The notes: generated by a model not told the origin, from the sequence alone. DNA of 5,234 nt from Actinomycetes bacterium (GCA_021808425.1 JAKBBS010000236.1:1-5234), one strand, 5' to 3'; counted from the first letter of the stretch, positions 1 to 5,112 are shown. Made by a program: numbers and translations.

Positions 1-1335
1 TGGCGTGCCTGCCGCCCTGCTCAGCGATATTCCGACCTGCTCGAAGGTTCCGAGCGTGAACTCGTCGGGAGTCACCGGGTGCGGATTGGAGGACTGGTTG
101 ATGTACCAGGCCCGCTCATTGGCGATGCCATTGACGATCGTCGACCGTTGCGGGTAGTGCAGAAATGCGATCGCGCTCACCGACCAGCAGCAGGCGACGC
201 TCGCCAGCGATATCTGGGCGGCTGTTCGTAGCGACACCCAGAACGTCAGACCGATACCGAAGACCGCCGGTAGGAGCATCCGGGCGTGCATGAAGTCACC
301 GCCCACCCTCACCACGTAGCCACCGTCGAGTAGTGCGCCGATTAGCGGTGCAGCTACCACGAGCGTGAGACGGAGTCGTCTATCCGCAGTGAGGCGGCCG
401 ATCCGGCGGGCCAACACCACTGCAGCGAGACAAAGCGGGATCCAAAGTAGGTAGGGGTCGATCATGTCCCTGAGGTAGAGCAATCCCTGACTCCACCAAG
501 ACGACGCCGCCGTCTTAGCCAAGGCGGTGTTGGGAACGACCATTGCGAAATACGCCATCCGCCACAACTCATACAACGCTGGAAGTGCACCTGCGACGGA
601 CACGATGCTCGCAGCCCGAGCCCACGTACCACGTTTCGTTGCACCCTCGGTCGACACCGCTATGAGGCCAGCTAAGAATGGCAAGCTGAAGAGTATGAGG
701 TCGGGCCGGATCAGAGGGCCCAAGCCCATTACCAAGGACGTTGTGAGGAGCGCCCGACCCGAGGCGCGCCGACCGTCAGTATGCGATACCAGCAGCGCGT
801 ACGAGCCGCCCATCCAGGCGAAAATGAGTCCGGTTTCCAACCCTGAAGTGGAGAAATCCCACGCCGCGTCAATCGAGCAGAACATCAACATCCCGAGTGG
901 AACGACGAGATTGGGAATCTGTCCTTCGGCTGTACCTGAGCCGGCTTCAACCGCCCGGCTGAGAAGCTGGCCTGCTCGTCCGCCCCACCAGACACCAGCG
1001 GCGGAGAACGACAAGCCAAGGAGCACTGCCCACCACTCGACTGGGAGGAACGCCAGCCAATGGAACGCAGCAAGGATTCCGACCCACAGCGGATCGGTGT
1101 AAACCTCGACGCGCTCGCCCCTGTTGTACACCGGCCCGTAGCCGCTGACGAGGTTCGAGACCACGCGGAAATCGATGTATGCGTCGTCGGCTACCCACCG
1201 TCGAGACCAACCCTCGAAGAGGAGGACAATCGCAGGAACGGCGACCAGCAACCTGCTGAAACGTGTGAATCGCGCTGGAAGCTGTTCGCTGCCCGTCCGG
1301 ACGCTCCAACGATCGAGAGCGGCGGCAGGCGTCAC
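1..1335 (-). CDS. aftB: AftB/ZomB-family arabinofuranosyltransferase homologue, GT-C membrane protein (3' end outside window)
   Basis: Polytopic GT-C glycosyltransferase. In mycobacteria AftB adds terminal beta-1,2-arabinofuranose from decaprenyl-phosphoryl arabinose to cell-wall arabinan on the outer face of the membrane. The frame is open for 445 codons from GTG at 1335 to the window edge. A TAG directly precedes the GTG, so no longer start exists; the ribosome binding site is weak. Visible family blocks: RRWVADDAY (45-53, with the Asp-Asp pair typical of GT-C enzymes), GPVYNRGERVE (67-77), DFSTSGLETGL (160-170), IRPD (209-212), VVPNTALAK (266-274), WSQGLLYL (281-288), GGDFMHARMLLP (345-356) and NERAWY (406-411). 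They match, in order, what I recall of Mycobacterium tuberculosis AftB (about 630 aa). Roughly ten hydrophobic segments follow a short cytoplasmic N-terminus. The missing part should be the C-terminal soluble domain. The exact acceptor cannot be inferred; relatives outside mycolata may decorate other glycans. Confidence 0.9.
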   Translation of the reverse strand, partial: MTPAAALDRWSVRTGSEQLPARFTRFSRLLVAVPAIVLLFEGWSRRWVADDAYIDFRVVSNLVSGYGPVYNRGERVEVYTDPLWVGILAAFHWLAFLPVEWWAVLLGLSFSAAGVWWGGRAGQLLSRAVEAGSGTAEGQIPNLVVPLGMLMFCSIDAAWDFSTSGLETGLIFAWMGGSYALLVSHTDGRRASGRALLTTSLVMGLGPLIRPDLILFSLPFLAGLIAVSTEGATKRGTWARAASIVSVAGALPALYELWRMAYFAMVVPNTALAKTAASSWWSQGLLYLRDMIDPYLLWIPLCLAAVVLARRIGRLTADRRLRLTLVVAAPLIGALLDGGYVVRVGGDFMHARMLLPAVFGIGLTFWVSLRTAAQISLASVACCWSVSAIAFLHYPQRSTIVNGIANERAWYINQSSNPHPVTPDEFTLGTFEQVGISLSRAAGTP

Positions 1336-1451
1336 CTAGCGTTCTTCGGATTTCTTGTCAGTTACCTTGATGGCTGAACAAGATGTAGATGTCTCCTTGG
1401 GCACTCAAGCCTGAAGTGGAGAGCAGGTCATCCAGGGCAGGAAGATATTAA

Positions 1452-1471
1452 GTTGTGGTGGTCAAAAATTC
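1452..1471 (+). repeat. 20-base direct repeat, left copy (possible att site)
   Basis: The sequence GTTGTGGTGGTCAAAAATTC is identical at 2451-2470, in the same orientation and exactly 999 bases away. Bases just outside the 20-mer differ. A chance 20-base identity within 1 kb is very unlikely. The pair bounds the only accessory-looking genes of the window and the right copy lies about 90 bases from a tRNA gene, as expected for attachment sites of a tyrosine-recombinase element. No recombinase gene is present inside, so the function is inferred. Confidence 0.65.
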
Positions 1472-1486
1472 TGGCGCGTCCGGCTA

Positions 1487-1533
1487 GTACGGGCGGGTCA
1501 ACCCGAAACCCGGGTGGTACGGGCCGGCAGTAC
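1487..1533. repeat. cluster of short inverted and direct repeats
   Basis: GTACGGGC occurs at 1487-1494 and 1517-1524, and a further GTAC at 1530-1533. Between them, CGGGT-CA-ACCCG forms an inverted repeat (1494-1505) and ACCCGGGT is a perfect palindrome (1508-1515). The same five-base word thus recurs in alternating orientation. This could be a binding site for a recombinase or repressor; no known site is recognised. Confidence 0.4.
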
Positions 1534-1598
1534 TACAAGTCACTATAGGTGGTCGACTTTACCCTCAGTAGATCCTCTTCTTTCCTGGTCAAAGGTTA

Positions 1599-1618
1599 AC
1601 TATAAGTCACTATAAGTC
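1599..1618 (+). repeat. tandem ACTATAAGTC repeat, two units
   Basis: Two perfect 10-base units, ACTATAAGTC at 1599-1608 and 1609-1618, lie head to tail just beyond the end of the truncated toxin frame. The word AAGTCACTATA, which spans their junction (1604-1614), also occurs at 1537-1547. The repeats are AT-rich in a GC-rich setting. They may mark the deletion or insertion junction that cut the toxin gene. Confidence 0.55.
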
Positions 1619-1623
1619 CCGCG

Positions 1624-1722
1624 TTACTGGCCTGGGACATGCTGCTGGTCATCGTCGGGGAGCCCGTCGGGCCAGTTGCCGCGCAGCACGTCGACCGCGA
1701 GGTACTCGTCGATCACGATCAC
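1624..1722 (-). pseudogene. 5' remnant of a probable PIN-type toxin gene
   Basis: A GTG at 1722, with GAGG at 1731-1734 eight bases upstream, opens a 32-codon frame that ends at TAA 1624-1626. The peptide starts VIVIDEYLAVDVLRG. A short hydrophobic beta strand followed by an acidic residue at position 5 is how PIN-domain (VapC-like) ribonucleases begin. A full PIN toxin is about 130 residues with three or four spaced acidic residues; here everything after the first strand and helix is missing, so it should be inactive. It lies 18 bases downstream of the 76-residue gene in the same direction, the usual antitoxin-then-toxin order. It could instead be a genuine small protein; the PIN reading rests on a short stretch. 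Confidence 0.42.
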
Positions 1723-1740
1723 CGCCAGGACCTCGTGGAC

Positions 1741-1971
1741 TCAGTCGGCCTGGTCGGGATGCTCGTCGCCGCCCAGGAGAGGATCAGCGGCCATGTCGGC
1801 GTCCAGCGCTGCTTGGAACTCGCCCTGCAGATCACCTCGGGTGACCCGACGCAGGATCTCCCTGTCCGCCTCGGACAGCCGCGGGTCACCGGCCCGGCGG
1901 CGGCGGCGGCGCTCCTCGAGTAGATCCTCACTAACACTCACGCCCACCATCATGGCCCAGGCATGTGACAT
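1741..1971 (-). CDS. small hypothetical protein, possible orphan antitoxin
   Basis: This 76-residue protein is not assigned to a family I can name. The start is the ATG at 1969-1971, chosen because AGGAGGT lies seven bases upstream, the strongest ribosome binding site in the accessory patch. The frame stays open upstream to about 2154, but that part is compositionally biased and has no comparable start. Visible features are an N-terminal MSHAWAMMVGVSVSEDLLEE, a run of six arginines at 21-26, a predicted amphipathic helix LSEADREILRRVTRGDLQGEFQAAL (in two parts, 32-48 and 49-56) and an acidic tail. Small size, charge and position just upstream of a PIN-like start suggest a type II antitoxin whose partner has been lost. 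No DNA-binding fold is clearly recognisable. Confidence 0.55.
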   Translation of the reverse strand: MSHAWAMMVGVSVSEDLLEERRRRRRAGDPRLSEADREILRRVTRGDLQGEFQAALDADMAADPLLGGDEHPDQAD

Positions 1972-2450
1972 CGTGTCCACCTCCTGGACATCGCCGTCTT
2001 CTTTCAGCTGCCTGCCGCTGACACACGTCGATGACGGCGGAGGGAGGACTGACGCCCTCGCTGCGCTCGGTTGTCCTGCCGCCCCTGCGGCCGGTCTTGC
2101 GGGCTGGTCCTCGGGTTGCCGTCGATGAAGATGCTGCCGGTCTTGTGGCGCCACGATCAGCTCACGCCTGGCGACCAGCTTCGGCTCGGGTGTTGTCTAG
2201 GCATTCGACACCGTCTGACCAGTCCACGGATTCACCGCCCCGCTATTGAGGACGCGCAATTGATGCCGCCGTTACGGGTCCGACGGGATAACAATACGGC
2301 CCTCGCCGGGGCCCCCGAACGGAACGCTTGGCCCCAAGAACTTTCGGGGCCGGGAAGCCTCCGCAGGTCAGCCTGGTTGTGGGCGGTGCCGCGGCGAAGT
2401 TGGTGGATGTCGAAGGAACTTAGCGGTACTTTTGCCCTGACCAACGTGAG
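1972..2450. other. gene-free stretch, probably decayed mobile or intergenic DNA
   Basis: I see no reading frame here with both a ribosome binding site and protein-like composition. Open frames on both strands are rich in Arg, Pro and Ser and overlap one another, typical of GC-rich noncoding DNA. The only structure that stands out is an imperfect hairpin at 2310-2351. The promoter of the 76-residue gene must lie in the left part, but no convincing -10/-35 pair is visible. Confidence 0.5.
2310..2351. repeat. imperfect nested inverted repeat
   Basis: Outer arms GGCCCCCGAA (2310-2319) and TTCGGGGCC (2343-2351) pair with one bulged C. Inside them CTTGG-CC-CCAAG (2327-2338) forms a second symmetric element. 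No T-tract follows on either strand, so it is not a standard intrinsic terminator. It may be a folded-strand recombination feature or a relic. Confidence 0.35.
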
Positions 2451-2470
2451 GTTGTGGTGGTCAAAAATTC
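2451..2470 (+). repeat. 20-base direct repeat, right copy (possible att site)
   Basis: Identical to 1452-1471. This copy runs straight into AAATTTTGGTGG, so that AAAATT-CA-AATTTT (2464-2477) makes a perfect inverted repeat around its end. The left copy lacks this extension, so the right side probably keeps more of the original recombination site. Confidence 0.65.
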
Positions 2471-2499
2471 AAATTTTGGTGGTCAAAGTGGTGGTCAAA
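2456..2499 (+). repeat. three GGTGGTCAAA motifs, possible recombinase arm sites
   Basis: GGTGGTCAAA occurs at 2456-2465, 2478-2487 and 2490-2499, all in one orientation with start spacings of 22 and 12 bases. A fourth copy is in the left direct repeat (1457-1466) and a weaker TGGTCAAAG at 1586-1594. Clusters of identical decamers beside a tRNA gene are typical of arm-type binding sites of tyrosine integrases; they could also be iterons or regulator boxes. The assignment is inference. Confidence 0.45.
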
Positions 2500-2562
2500 T
2501 CGGATTCTGCTGGCGTTTGATCCCTCGAAGGAAGAGAAAAATAGCCTATGACCAGGACTTTC

Positions 2563-2650
2563 TGGCGGAGAGGGTGGGATTTGAACCCACGGAGGGTTTC
2601 CCCTCACACGATTTCCAATCGTGCCGATTCGGCCGCTCTCGCACCCCTCC
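2563..2650 (-). tRNA. tRNA-Ser(GGA), CCA encoded
   Basis: Class II cloverleaf read on the minus strand. The acceptor stem GGAGGGG (2650-2644) pairs with CCTCTCC, with one G-T pair. Discriminator G (2566) is followed by an encoded CCA (2565-2563). The anticodon arm is CACGA-TTGGAAA-TCGTG with anticodon GGA at plus-strand 2614-2616, reading UCC and UCU. A long variable arm, GAGGG-GAAA-CCCTC, is diagnostic for serine. The T arm is GTGGG-TTCAAAT-CCCAC and the D loop contains the GG pair. It is transcribed away from ffs and dnaX. Confidence 0.97.
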
Positions 2651-2667
2651 AGGTGTTAGCTTCCCGC

Positions 2668-2674
2668 TAGAATA
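2668..2674. promoter_or_regulatory. overlapping divergent -10 elements for tRNA-Ser and ffs
   Basis: TAGAATA reads as a -10 box in both directions: TAGAAT (2668-2673) on the plus strand and TATTCT (2674-2669) on the minus strand. Expected starts near 2681 and 2661 would give each RNA a leader of about 11 bases, since the SRP RNA stem begins at 2692 and the tRNA at 2650. No good -35 hexamer is seen on either side, which is common in actinobacteria. Confidence 0.5.
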
Positions 2675-2691
2675 ACCTGTCTGGAGCAGAA

Positions 2692-2821
2692 CGGGCGCCG
2701 GGTGCGGCGGTCGGGTCCTGCGCAACGTCGCACCGTGAACCGAGTCAGGGCCTGACGGCAGCAGCTCTCAGCGGAAAGCCTCGTGTGCCGCAGATCGCCT
2801 GACCGTCGCACCGGGCGTCCG
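2692..2821 (+). ncRNA. ffs: small bacterial SRP RNA (4.5S/ffs)
   Basis: RNA scaffold of the signal recognition particle; it binds Ffh and directs membrane proteins to the translocon. The conserved symmetric loop of helix 8 is present as GTCAGG (2744-2749) opposite AGCAGC (2760-2765), closed by GCC-TGAC-GGC (2750-2759). UGAC fits the URRC class of SRP tetraloops rather than the usual GGAA. The outer rod is well supported: CGGGCGCC/GGCGTCCG (2692-2699 with 2814-2821), GGTGCGGC/GTCGCACC (2701-2708 with 2805-2812), GGTCGGG/CCTGACC (2709-2715 with 2798-2804), CTGCG/CGCAG (2718-2722 with 2789-2793) and GCAC/GTGC (2730-2733 with 2785-2788). Location just upstream of dnaX matches Bacillus and mycobacteria. 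Exact ends are estimated from the stem; no U-tract terminator is visible. Confidence 0.9.
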
Positions 2822-2855
2822 ACTGCTACCGGGCTTTGCAGGATAGGTTCGCCCT

Positions 2856-2877
2856 GAGCGGTCCGCTCGGACGTCCG
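2856..2877. promoter_or_regulatory. two overlapping palindromes upstream of dnaX
   Basis: GAGCGG-T-CCGCTC (2856-2868) and CGGACGTCCG (2868-2877) are both perfect and share one base. They cover the region just upstream of, and including, the expected -35 position of the dnaX promoter. They may be an operator, or an RNA hairpin that trims the SRP transcript. No known regulator site is recognised. Confidence 0.35.
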
Positions 2878-2894
2878 GGCTGCGCTGCACCTTC

Positions 2895-2910
2895 TAGGCT
2901 CAACGTCGTG
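2895..2910 (+). promoter_or_regulatory. putative -10 box and leaderless start of dnaX
   Basis: TAGGCT (2895-2900) is followed by seven bases and then the GTG start (2908-2910), the spacing expected when transcription begins at the start codon itself. There is no Shine-Dalgarno sequence before this GTG, which fits leaderless translation, common in actinobacteria. No -35 consensus is seen. Confidence 0.5.
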
Positions 2911-4725
2911 GCTGATGCAGAGGTTCCTTATCAGGCGCTCTACCGGCGGTTCCGGCCGCAGCGTTTCGCGGACGTCGTCGGCCAGGACCACGTGACAAGG
3001 GTGCTTCGAGCGGCGGTGCAAGACTCGAAGGTCGCGCACGCCTACCTCTTCAGCGGTCCGAGGGGCACAGGCAAGACGAGCACGGCTCGGATCCTGGCGA
3101 TGGCCCTCAACTGCGAAAACCCACAGGAGGGGGAGCCCTGCGGGACGTGTGAGTCGTGTAAGGCCGTCCGTTCCGGCTCGTCGCTGGACGTGCAGGAGCT
3201 CGACTCGGCCACAAACAGGGGTATCGACGAGATGCGGGACCTGCTTTCGAGGGTGGCTCTGGGCAGCCCCGGAAGGTGGAAGGTTTACATCGTCGACGAG
3301 GTGCATCAGATCACATCTGCTGCGGCGAGCGCACTTCTCAAGACTCTCGAGGAGCCGCCGGCGCATGTGATCTTCGTCCTTGCGACCACGGACCCCCAAA
3401 AAGTCCTTGATACGATCCGCAGCCGCACCCAGCACTTCGAGTTCCATCTCCTCGGCTCCGACGCGCTGGCGGCGCTTGTAACCGATGTGGCCTCGCGGGC
3501 GGGCATGGACGTCGACCAGGAAGCAGTCGAGGTCGTCGTGAGGCGAGGTCACGGATCAGCTCGCGACGCCCTGTCGGTACTGGACCAGGTCGCGGCCGCC
3601 GGTGGAATCGAAACAGACTCGCGATCAGTCGGCGATGTCGTGGCGGCCATGGCCGAGCGGGATCCCGCCGGGGTCCTTTCCCAGGTTGCGGAGGCCGCCC
3701 AGTCCGGCTTGGACGCGCGCCGTCTTGGAAGCGAGCTACTCGAATACCTGAGGAACGGTTTTCTGGCGACGAGGGCCCCCAAGCTCGTCCAGCTGGCACC
3801 CAGCGAACTGGCTGAAGTGGAGGGTCACGCCCGAACCCTCGGGCCTGCCGGACTTGTGCGGGCTATGGACGTGATCGGGGCGGCGATGATCGACATGCGC
3901 GACTCGCCGGATCCACGAGTCACCTTGGAAGTCGCGCTGGTCCGCCTCAGCGCAACGGACCTTGACGAGAGCAAGGCGGCGCTCGTGGAGCGCATCGAAC
4001 GACTCGAGCGGCTAGTTCACGGAGGCGGCAGCAGTCCGAATAGCAACGTAAAGAGCGGCAACACACAGAGTGGCAACGCGCTGAGTGGCAACGCGCTGAG
4101 TGGCAACGCGCTGAGCGGTAGCGAGCGGCCCGGACCGGATCCGTTACGGCGAGACGCCTCGGCAGGTCGCGCGGCTCAGCCGTCGGTCGAAGCCGGACGC
4201 CAGCGGATGCCGCCACCGCCTCCACCTCCACCTCCACCACCTCCGCCCTCTCCGCGAGCCGCCGGAGCGCGCCCAGCTGGACCGCGCCCCGCCGCTGGCG
4301 CGCCCACGGCACCGACCAGGGAAGAAATGACGCTTGCGTGGGGGGATACGATCCTGGCGGGACTGCGCCCCGCGGTGAAGGTATACGTGGCTACCGGCCG
4401 TTTCCTCGCGAGCGAGGGAGGCAGTGTGCTGTTGGCGGTGCCTGATCGGGGCCTTCTCGCCCGTGCCGAGGCCAATCGCGGCGAGATCGAGGCCGCTATG
4501 ACAGCGCACTTCGCCAGACCGGTCGATCTCAAGCTCGTCATCGACCCTGATCTTGGCGGCGCGCAGGGAGCTGGTACGTCGACTGTGAAGCCGGCGAGCG
4601 ACGAGGGCGAGGACTATTCGGAGGTCTTCGATCCGGCGGAGTTGGTAGACGCACCTGGAGCGCTAACCTCGCCTGAGCAGCGCCTTTTGGAGGCGTTCCC
4701 GGGTGCCGAGGAGGTCGAGCTATGA
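2908..4725 (+). CDS. dnaX: DNA polymerase III subunit tau/gamma (clamp loader)
   Basis: AAA+ ATPase of the clamp-loader complex; it loads the beta clamp and, as tau, couples polymerase to the replication fork. The protein has 605 residues from GTG 2908, chosen because the conserved start YQALYRRFRPQRF follows at residue 8; an in-frame TTG at 2836 would add 24 unconserved residues. Walker A is GPRGTGKTS (50-58). A zinc module has Cys 69, 78, 81 and 84. Walker B is IVDEVH (128-133), sensor 1 VLATTD (157-162), and the arginine finger lies in IRSRT (170-174), with Thr in place of the usual Cys as in mycobacteria. Sensor 2 is GSARDAL (216-222). Domain III runs to about 370. A low-complexity linker (372-470) with SGNAL repeats and 13 prolines precedes a C-terminal tau domain (471-548) and an acidic end. 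No A-rich frameshift signal is visible, so a programmed gamma form is not supported. Confidence 0.98.
   Translation: MADAEVPYQALYRRFRPQRFADVVGQDHVTRVLRAAVQDSKVAHAYLFSGPRGTGKTSTARILAMALNCENPQEGEPCGTCESCKAVRSGSSLDVQELDSATNRGIDEMRDLLSRVALGSPGRWKVYIVDEVHQITSAAASALLKTLEEPPAHVIFVLATTDPQKVLDTIRSRTQHFEFHLLGSDALAALVTDVASRAGMDVDQEAVEVVVRRGHGSARDALSVLDQVAAAGGIETDSRSVGDVVAAMAERDPAGVLSQVAEAAQSGLDARRLGSELLEYLRNGFLATRAPKLVQLAPSELAEVEGHARTLGPAGLVRAMDVIGAAMIDMRDSPDPRVTLEVALVRLSATDLDESKAALVERIERLERLVHGGGSSPNSNVKSGNTQSGNALSGNALSGNALSGSERPGPDPLRRDASAGRAAQPSVEAGRQRMPPPPPPPPPPPPPSPRAAGARPAGPRPAAGAPTAPTREEMTLAWGDTILAGLRPAVKVYVATGRFLASEGGSVLLAVPDRGLLARAEANRGEIEAAMTAHFARPVDLKLVIDPDLGGAQGAGTSTVKPASDEGEDYSEVFDPAELVDAPGALTSPEQRLLEAFPGAEEVEL
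4054..4113 (+). repeat. 15-base tandem repeat in the dnaX linker
   Basis: Three identical units of AGTGGCAACGCGCTG at 4069-4083, 4084-4098 and 4099-4113 follow a diverged unit at 4054-4068 and are trailed by a partial one. They encode SGNTQ-SGNAL-SGNAL-SGNAL in the flexible linker of DnaX. Identity at the DNA level points to recent slippage expansion; changes by whole units keep the frame. Confidence 0.9.
4210..4248 (+). repeat. polyproline-coding tract in dnaX (13 codons)
   Basis: Thirteen consecutive proline codons of mixed CCG, CCA, CCT and CCC use, followed by Ser-Pro. The codon mix means it is not a simple trinucleotide run. Such tracts stall ribosomes and normally need elongation factor P. 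It lies in the linker between the clamp-loader core and the tau domain. Confidence 0.9.
4708..4715 (+). promoter_or_regulatory. ribosome binding site of ybaB
   Basis: GAGGAGGT lies six bases before the ATG at 4722, inside the last codons of dnaX. With the ATGA overlap it fixes the ybaB start and indicates translational coupling. Confidence 0.85.
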
Positions 4726-5096
4726 GTGCGGACGAAGGTGCACCGTTCGATATCGGGCAGCTGATGGGCCAGCTCGGACGGATGCAGCAGAACCTCGCCG
4801 AAGCTCAGGAGGCGACGGCGGCCGAAATCGTCGAAGGGACCGCCGGCGGAGGGGCTGTGAAAGTCCGGCTGACCGGCGCCTTCGAGTTCCAGTCGGTGAC
4901 GATCGACCCGTCGGTCGTGGACCCGGGCGACGTCGACATGTTGCAGGACCTGGTGCTCGCTGCTTTACGCGATGGGATAGAGAAGGCCGGGGCTTTGGCG
5001 AGCGATGCGCTCAGCTCCGCGGGGTTCGGGGGAATGCCTGGCCTCGGCGGCTTACCAGGAATCGGTGATCTCGGCGGCCTGCTCGGTCCCGGCTGA
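4722..5096 (+). CDS. ybaB: YbaB/EbfC-family nucleoid-associated protein
   Basis: Small DNA-binding protein that forms tweezer-like dimers and coats the nucleoid; it is commonly encoded between dnaX and recR. It has 124 residues, close to the usual 100-130. An N-terminal amphipathic helix (10-40, with [20 protein letters not shown]) leads into the family core [19 protein letters not shown] (41-59), [22 protein letters not shown] (61-82) and a C-terminal helix to about 100. A glycine-rich tail (101-124, [20 protein letters not shown]) ends the protein, as in many members. The ATG overlaps the dnaX stop codon (ATGA), so the two genes are cotranscribed. Confidence 0.96.
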   Translation: MSADEGAPFDIGQLMGQLGRMQQNLAEAQEATAAEIVEGTAGGGAVKVRLTGAFEFQSVTIDPSVVDPGDVDMLQDLVLAALRDGIEKAGALASDALSSAGFGGMPGLGGLPGIGDLGGLLGPG

Positions 5097-5112
5097 CAGC
5101 GGAGTCGCGCTG

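Larger units (their letters stand above)
1336..1623. other. gene-free, repeat-rich spacer
   Basis: No supported coding sequence on either strand. The stretch holds the left copy of the 20-base direct repeat (1452-1471), a dense group of small inverted repeats (1487-1533) and copies of an ACTATAAGTC motif (1537-1618). The base composition is uneven: AT-rich patches alternate with GC-rich palindromes. It lies between the divergent edge of the AftB-like gene and the broken toxin frame. It is best read as the boundary zone of an inserted or decayed element. Confidence 0.6.

Noticed and set aside
527..1102. 191-codon plus-strand open frame
   Set aside because: Lies antisense to the AftB-like gene, whose frame carries ordered family motifs; the plus-strand translation is biased and without recognisable domains.
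947..1309. 120-codon minus-strand open frame
   Set aside because: Out-of-frame shadow of the AftB-like gene on the same strand; rich in Arg, Pro and Gly with no membrane segments.
1639..1923. 94-codon plus-strand open frame
   Set aside because: Antisense to the small gene with the AGGAGGT site; no ribosome binding site of its own and an alanine run caused by the arginine codons opposite.
2071..2520. 149-codon plus-strand open frame across the right repeat
   Set aside because: Runs through the decamer array (WWSKIQILVVKVVVKS is only its translation) and has no supported start.
2537..2565. Possible terminator after tRNA-Ser (short stem, then five T on the minus strand)
   Set aside because: The CCAG/CTGG stem is only four pairs and uses the CCA end of the tRNA itself; too weak to call.
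2454..2675. 73-codon plus-strand open frame with the phrase ERVGFEPT
   Set aside because: This is the antisense translation of tRNA-Ser, a common false protein in databases.
2836..2907. Longer dnaX start at TTG 2836
   Set aside because: Adds 24 residues with no family similarity, lacks a ribosome binding site and sits directly against the SRP RNA.
2656..3552. 298-codon minus-strand open frame
   Set aside because: Antisense to SRP RNA and to the conserved ATPase domain of dnaX; the high GC content keeps the opposite strand open.
3338..3799. 153-codon minus-strand open frame
   Set aside because: Shadow of dnaX, Arg/Pro-rich, no start signal.
4144..4541. Minus-strand open frames with glycine or tryptophan-arginine runs
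   Set aside because: Produced by reading the proline-codon tract of dnaX backwards.
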